A stretch of DNA of 7,632 bases from Gemmataceae bacterium (GTDB lineage Bacteria; Planctomycetota; Planctomycetia; Gemmatales; Gemmataceae): positions 1 through 7,632 of the forward strand of contig JADLBT010000400.1 of the NCBI GenBank assembly GCA_020847555.1, read 5' to 3'. The position numbers were made by a program, and so were the translations under genes. The notes under the pieces were generated by a model, which saw only the letters and a list, made by a program, of their open reading frames with translations, did not search any database and was not told where the DNA came from. The stretch's first letter is position 1; every line of letters starts with the position of its first letter. This document shows, one piece after another, positions 7,301 to 7,632 of this stretch.

Positions 7301-7579
7301 AAGGGGATCGCGGACGAGGTCTTCAAGGCGCTGGCAACGTACAAGGGTCCGGGACCGCAGATCGAGATCGACAAGGTGGCTCCCACGGTCGAGGCTCCGC
7401 AGAAGGAGGATCTGCCCCTGCTGCCGAAGGGCGACGGCAAGAGGGAGCCGCCGATGGTGGCACCGCCGGCGCCGAAGCAGCCCCCTCCCCAGCCGGCCCC
7501 GGTCAGGCCGAACCCGATCAAGCCGAGGCCCGAGCCGATCAACCCCAACCCGGGTGGAGAGGTCGGCGTCCCCCGGTAG
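4376..7579 (+). CDS. Large zinc-ribbon, single-TM protein with C-terminal DUF1559-like domain
   Basis: A 1067-residue protein. Order: zinc ribbon with C11/C14 (CPSC) and C32/C35 (CPKC); a disordered linker of alternating acidic and Lys/Pro/Ala-rich blocks (about 45-190); a TM helix (195-217, ILAGVAVLVLLVGGVLVV) preceded by a lysine run, so the ribbon is cytoplasmic and the rest outside; a Gly-rich spacer (219-266); a folded part (268-436, LTNLLPPSTEGVFQLNFKNF onward); a Pro-Met-Gly repeat (451-495); a second folded part (500-640); a Pro-Gly linker (642-700); and a region (about 705-990) whose end is DUF1559-like: SWMAGLLPYMGRQNLYGQ (802-819), FGYN (894-897) and TFVLMADGSVRYL (962-974). A Pro-rich tail (1020-1065) closes it. 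DUF1559 proteins normally start with a type IV pilin-like leader; that is absent here. GGAGG at 4364-4368, 7 nt upstream, fixes the start. Function unknown; a surface or envelope-spanning sensor is a guess. Confidence 0.88.
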   Translation: MAVSTSFKAKCPSCAALVLIRNRDLIGKKVECPKCKARFVVEDPVQQDRKAVAGAKARAEDDLDELEELEEVDGQGEDAAQARQAITAKKPAPQPAPKSPPSKTAPPRKDAIAAGTPKKGKAAPPPEEDDEDDEEEAPKAKGNGKAAPGKANGKPANDKKAAPRRVRDEDEDEDDSKGAKAKKKKKKSGQNNNMTKILAGVAVLVLLVGGVLVVMMMGGKGGSSPVVQNGGGGPGGVGGVEDPEGKKNGPGGKAPDGGGGIPAGGGADVALTNLLPPSTEGVFQLNFKNFVESPMGVAAFQTSGAFIDNELRQRLGFSVKALDRLLHAENYTDNWTFTVFHTLEPIDDLAPLKKALKLEPDKAIKGQDYYRIARHGNWLAGLSRLSLGAPSRIRNAQPDAPDTAPLFLRRHDRQTLIVAHLQPMKQFLQAEGNFPRAASKPTPPKPKPAPPMGSNPMGGMDPMGTDPMGSRDPMGGMDPMGGMDPMGGQPMGGGQPPPPLAEPYLTISAPLRAMLAKMEEQKGEERILFLSAVDMRRARISKGRAQQAGRIVYQIRPVWDVVHLLDEKAERIQVLGTRLMTKDQLVYRFDNAMTCAEENDAKALSGDLRDLAAQDMARFIRLVLNHKVEIVKDIPPPKVIFPGMGGPDGGPGPGPGPGPGPMGGEGAQVPGSPMGGQPRVGPDGQPIPPPDPNAKKDEEPKNSRILVTQEKGQVTYRLDLILDRPAFDLLTAGLQLVMAALRAEIESADGLARRHDLAQAGKRLGEEGLSERKIGPGTYPPGAFPRPPSSRRSSRDPGSRVSWMAGLLPYMGRQNLYGQIQFDQSWKDPGNWLATRTLVPELLDPTYPRQSRLIGYPGLPVEAAGTHFVGLAGIGGDAPELADDPANLGKLGVFGYNRSASLKDIKDGRGLGNTILMIRVPHNGPAGVTPWMAGGGSTVRAVPEKDSIEPFLSTEKDGTRGTFVLMADGSVRYLKKGIADEVFKALATYKGPGPQIEIDKVAPTVEAPQKEDLPLLPKGDGKREPPMVAPPAPKQPPPQPAPVRPNPIKPRPEPINPNPGGEVGVPR
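5726..5860 (+). repeat. In-frame tandem repeat, eight 15/18-bp units, Pro-Met-Gly rich
   Basis: Eight consecutive units each begin CCGATGGG, with lengths 15, 18, 15, 18, 18, 18, 15 and 18 bp, filling 135 bp exactly and encoding residues 451-495. The unit CCGATGGGCGGCATGGAC occurs identically at 5741-5758, 5792-5809 and 5810-5827, the last two adjacent. Consensus peptide is PMGGMD. It lies between two folded parts of the large protein and is probably a flexible linker. Confidence 0.9.
6326..6358 (+). repeat. Pro-Gly dipeptide repeat in the second linker
   Basis: Alternating Pro and Gly codons (residues 651-661) form a short near-tandem 6-bp GGCCCC/GGTCCC array. PMGG motifs like those of the first repeat reappear right after it (661-664 and 673-676). 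Confidence 0.8.
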
Positions 7580-7632
7580 CCGCCCTTTCTCGGCGGCGCC
7601 GTCGCACCAGCCCGTCGCTGGTGCGGCGGCGC
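7579..7632 (+). terminator. Tandem hairpins after the large gene
   Basis: A 6-bp stem GCCGCC (7579-7584) with GGCGGC (7592-7597), loop CTTTCTC, is followed by a stronger 15-bp stem: 7596-7610 pairs with 7618-7632 around the loop CCCGTCG, with one G-U pair (7602 with 7626). The second stem runs to the window edge, so a U-tract beyond it cannot be seen. Position right after the stop fits a transcription terminator. Confidence 0.65.

Noticed and set aside
1..7632. A novel defence, mobile or biosynthetic system
   Set aside because: No transposase, integrase, nuclease, reverse transcriptase, toxin-antitoxin pair or biosynthetic cluster enzyme is visible; the genes are typical planctomycete accessory or envelope proteins.

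Overview
The window reads as chromosomal DNA of a high-GC member of the Planctomycetota, most likely the Gemmataceae or a close relative. The evidence is a C-terminal DUF1553 (PSD1) protein at the left edge, a giant protein ending in a DUF1559-like domain, and two membrane proteins carrying small CxxC/CxxC zinc ribbons. The lineage is inferred from these families; there is no rRNA or other phylogenetic marker here.

Layout. Positions 3-737 (+) are the 3' end of a DUF1553 gene. It converges on a 102-residue zinc-ribbon protein (820-1128, -), and a long perfect-arm hairpin (749-810) sits between the two stop codons. Next on the minus strand is what looks like a decayed cupin gene (1244-1516): its first 11 and roughly 35 later residues match a small EutQ-like cupin family, but the middle of the fold is missing. 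A 43-nt hairpin lies just past its stop. A 220-base divergent spacer (1517-1736) leads to three plus-strand genes: a secernin/C69-like Ntn-hydrolase homologue that lacks the N-terminal nucleophilic cysteine (1737-3026), a two-TM zinc-ribbon protein (3105-4193), and a 1067-residue zinc-ribbon/TM/DUF1559-like protein (4376-7579). The last has its own upstream region, a clear Shine-Dalgarno sequence and hairpins after its stop.

The secernin-like gene and the two-TM gene may be co-transcribed (78-base gap). The large gene is 182 bases further on and probably has its own promoter. No shared pathway is evident. The two membrane proteins share a design: a cytoplasmic zinc ribbon, one or two TM helices, then a large extracytoplasmic part. 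I see no rRNA, tRNA, CRISPR, transposase, phage or defence genes. I do not see a coherent new multi-gene system. The points most worth checking are the cysteine-less secernin homologue, the internally deleted cupin, the palindromic element at 749-810, and the repeat-rich architecture of the large protein.
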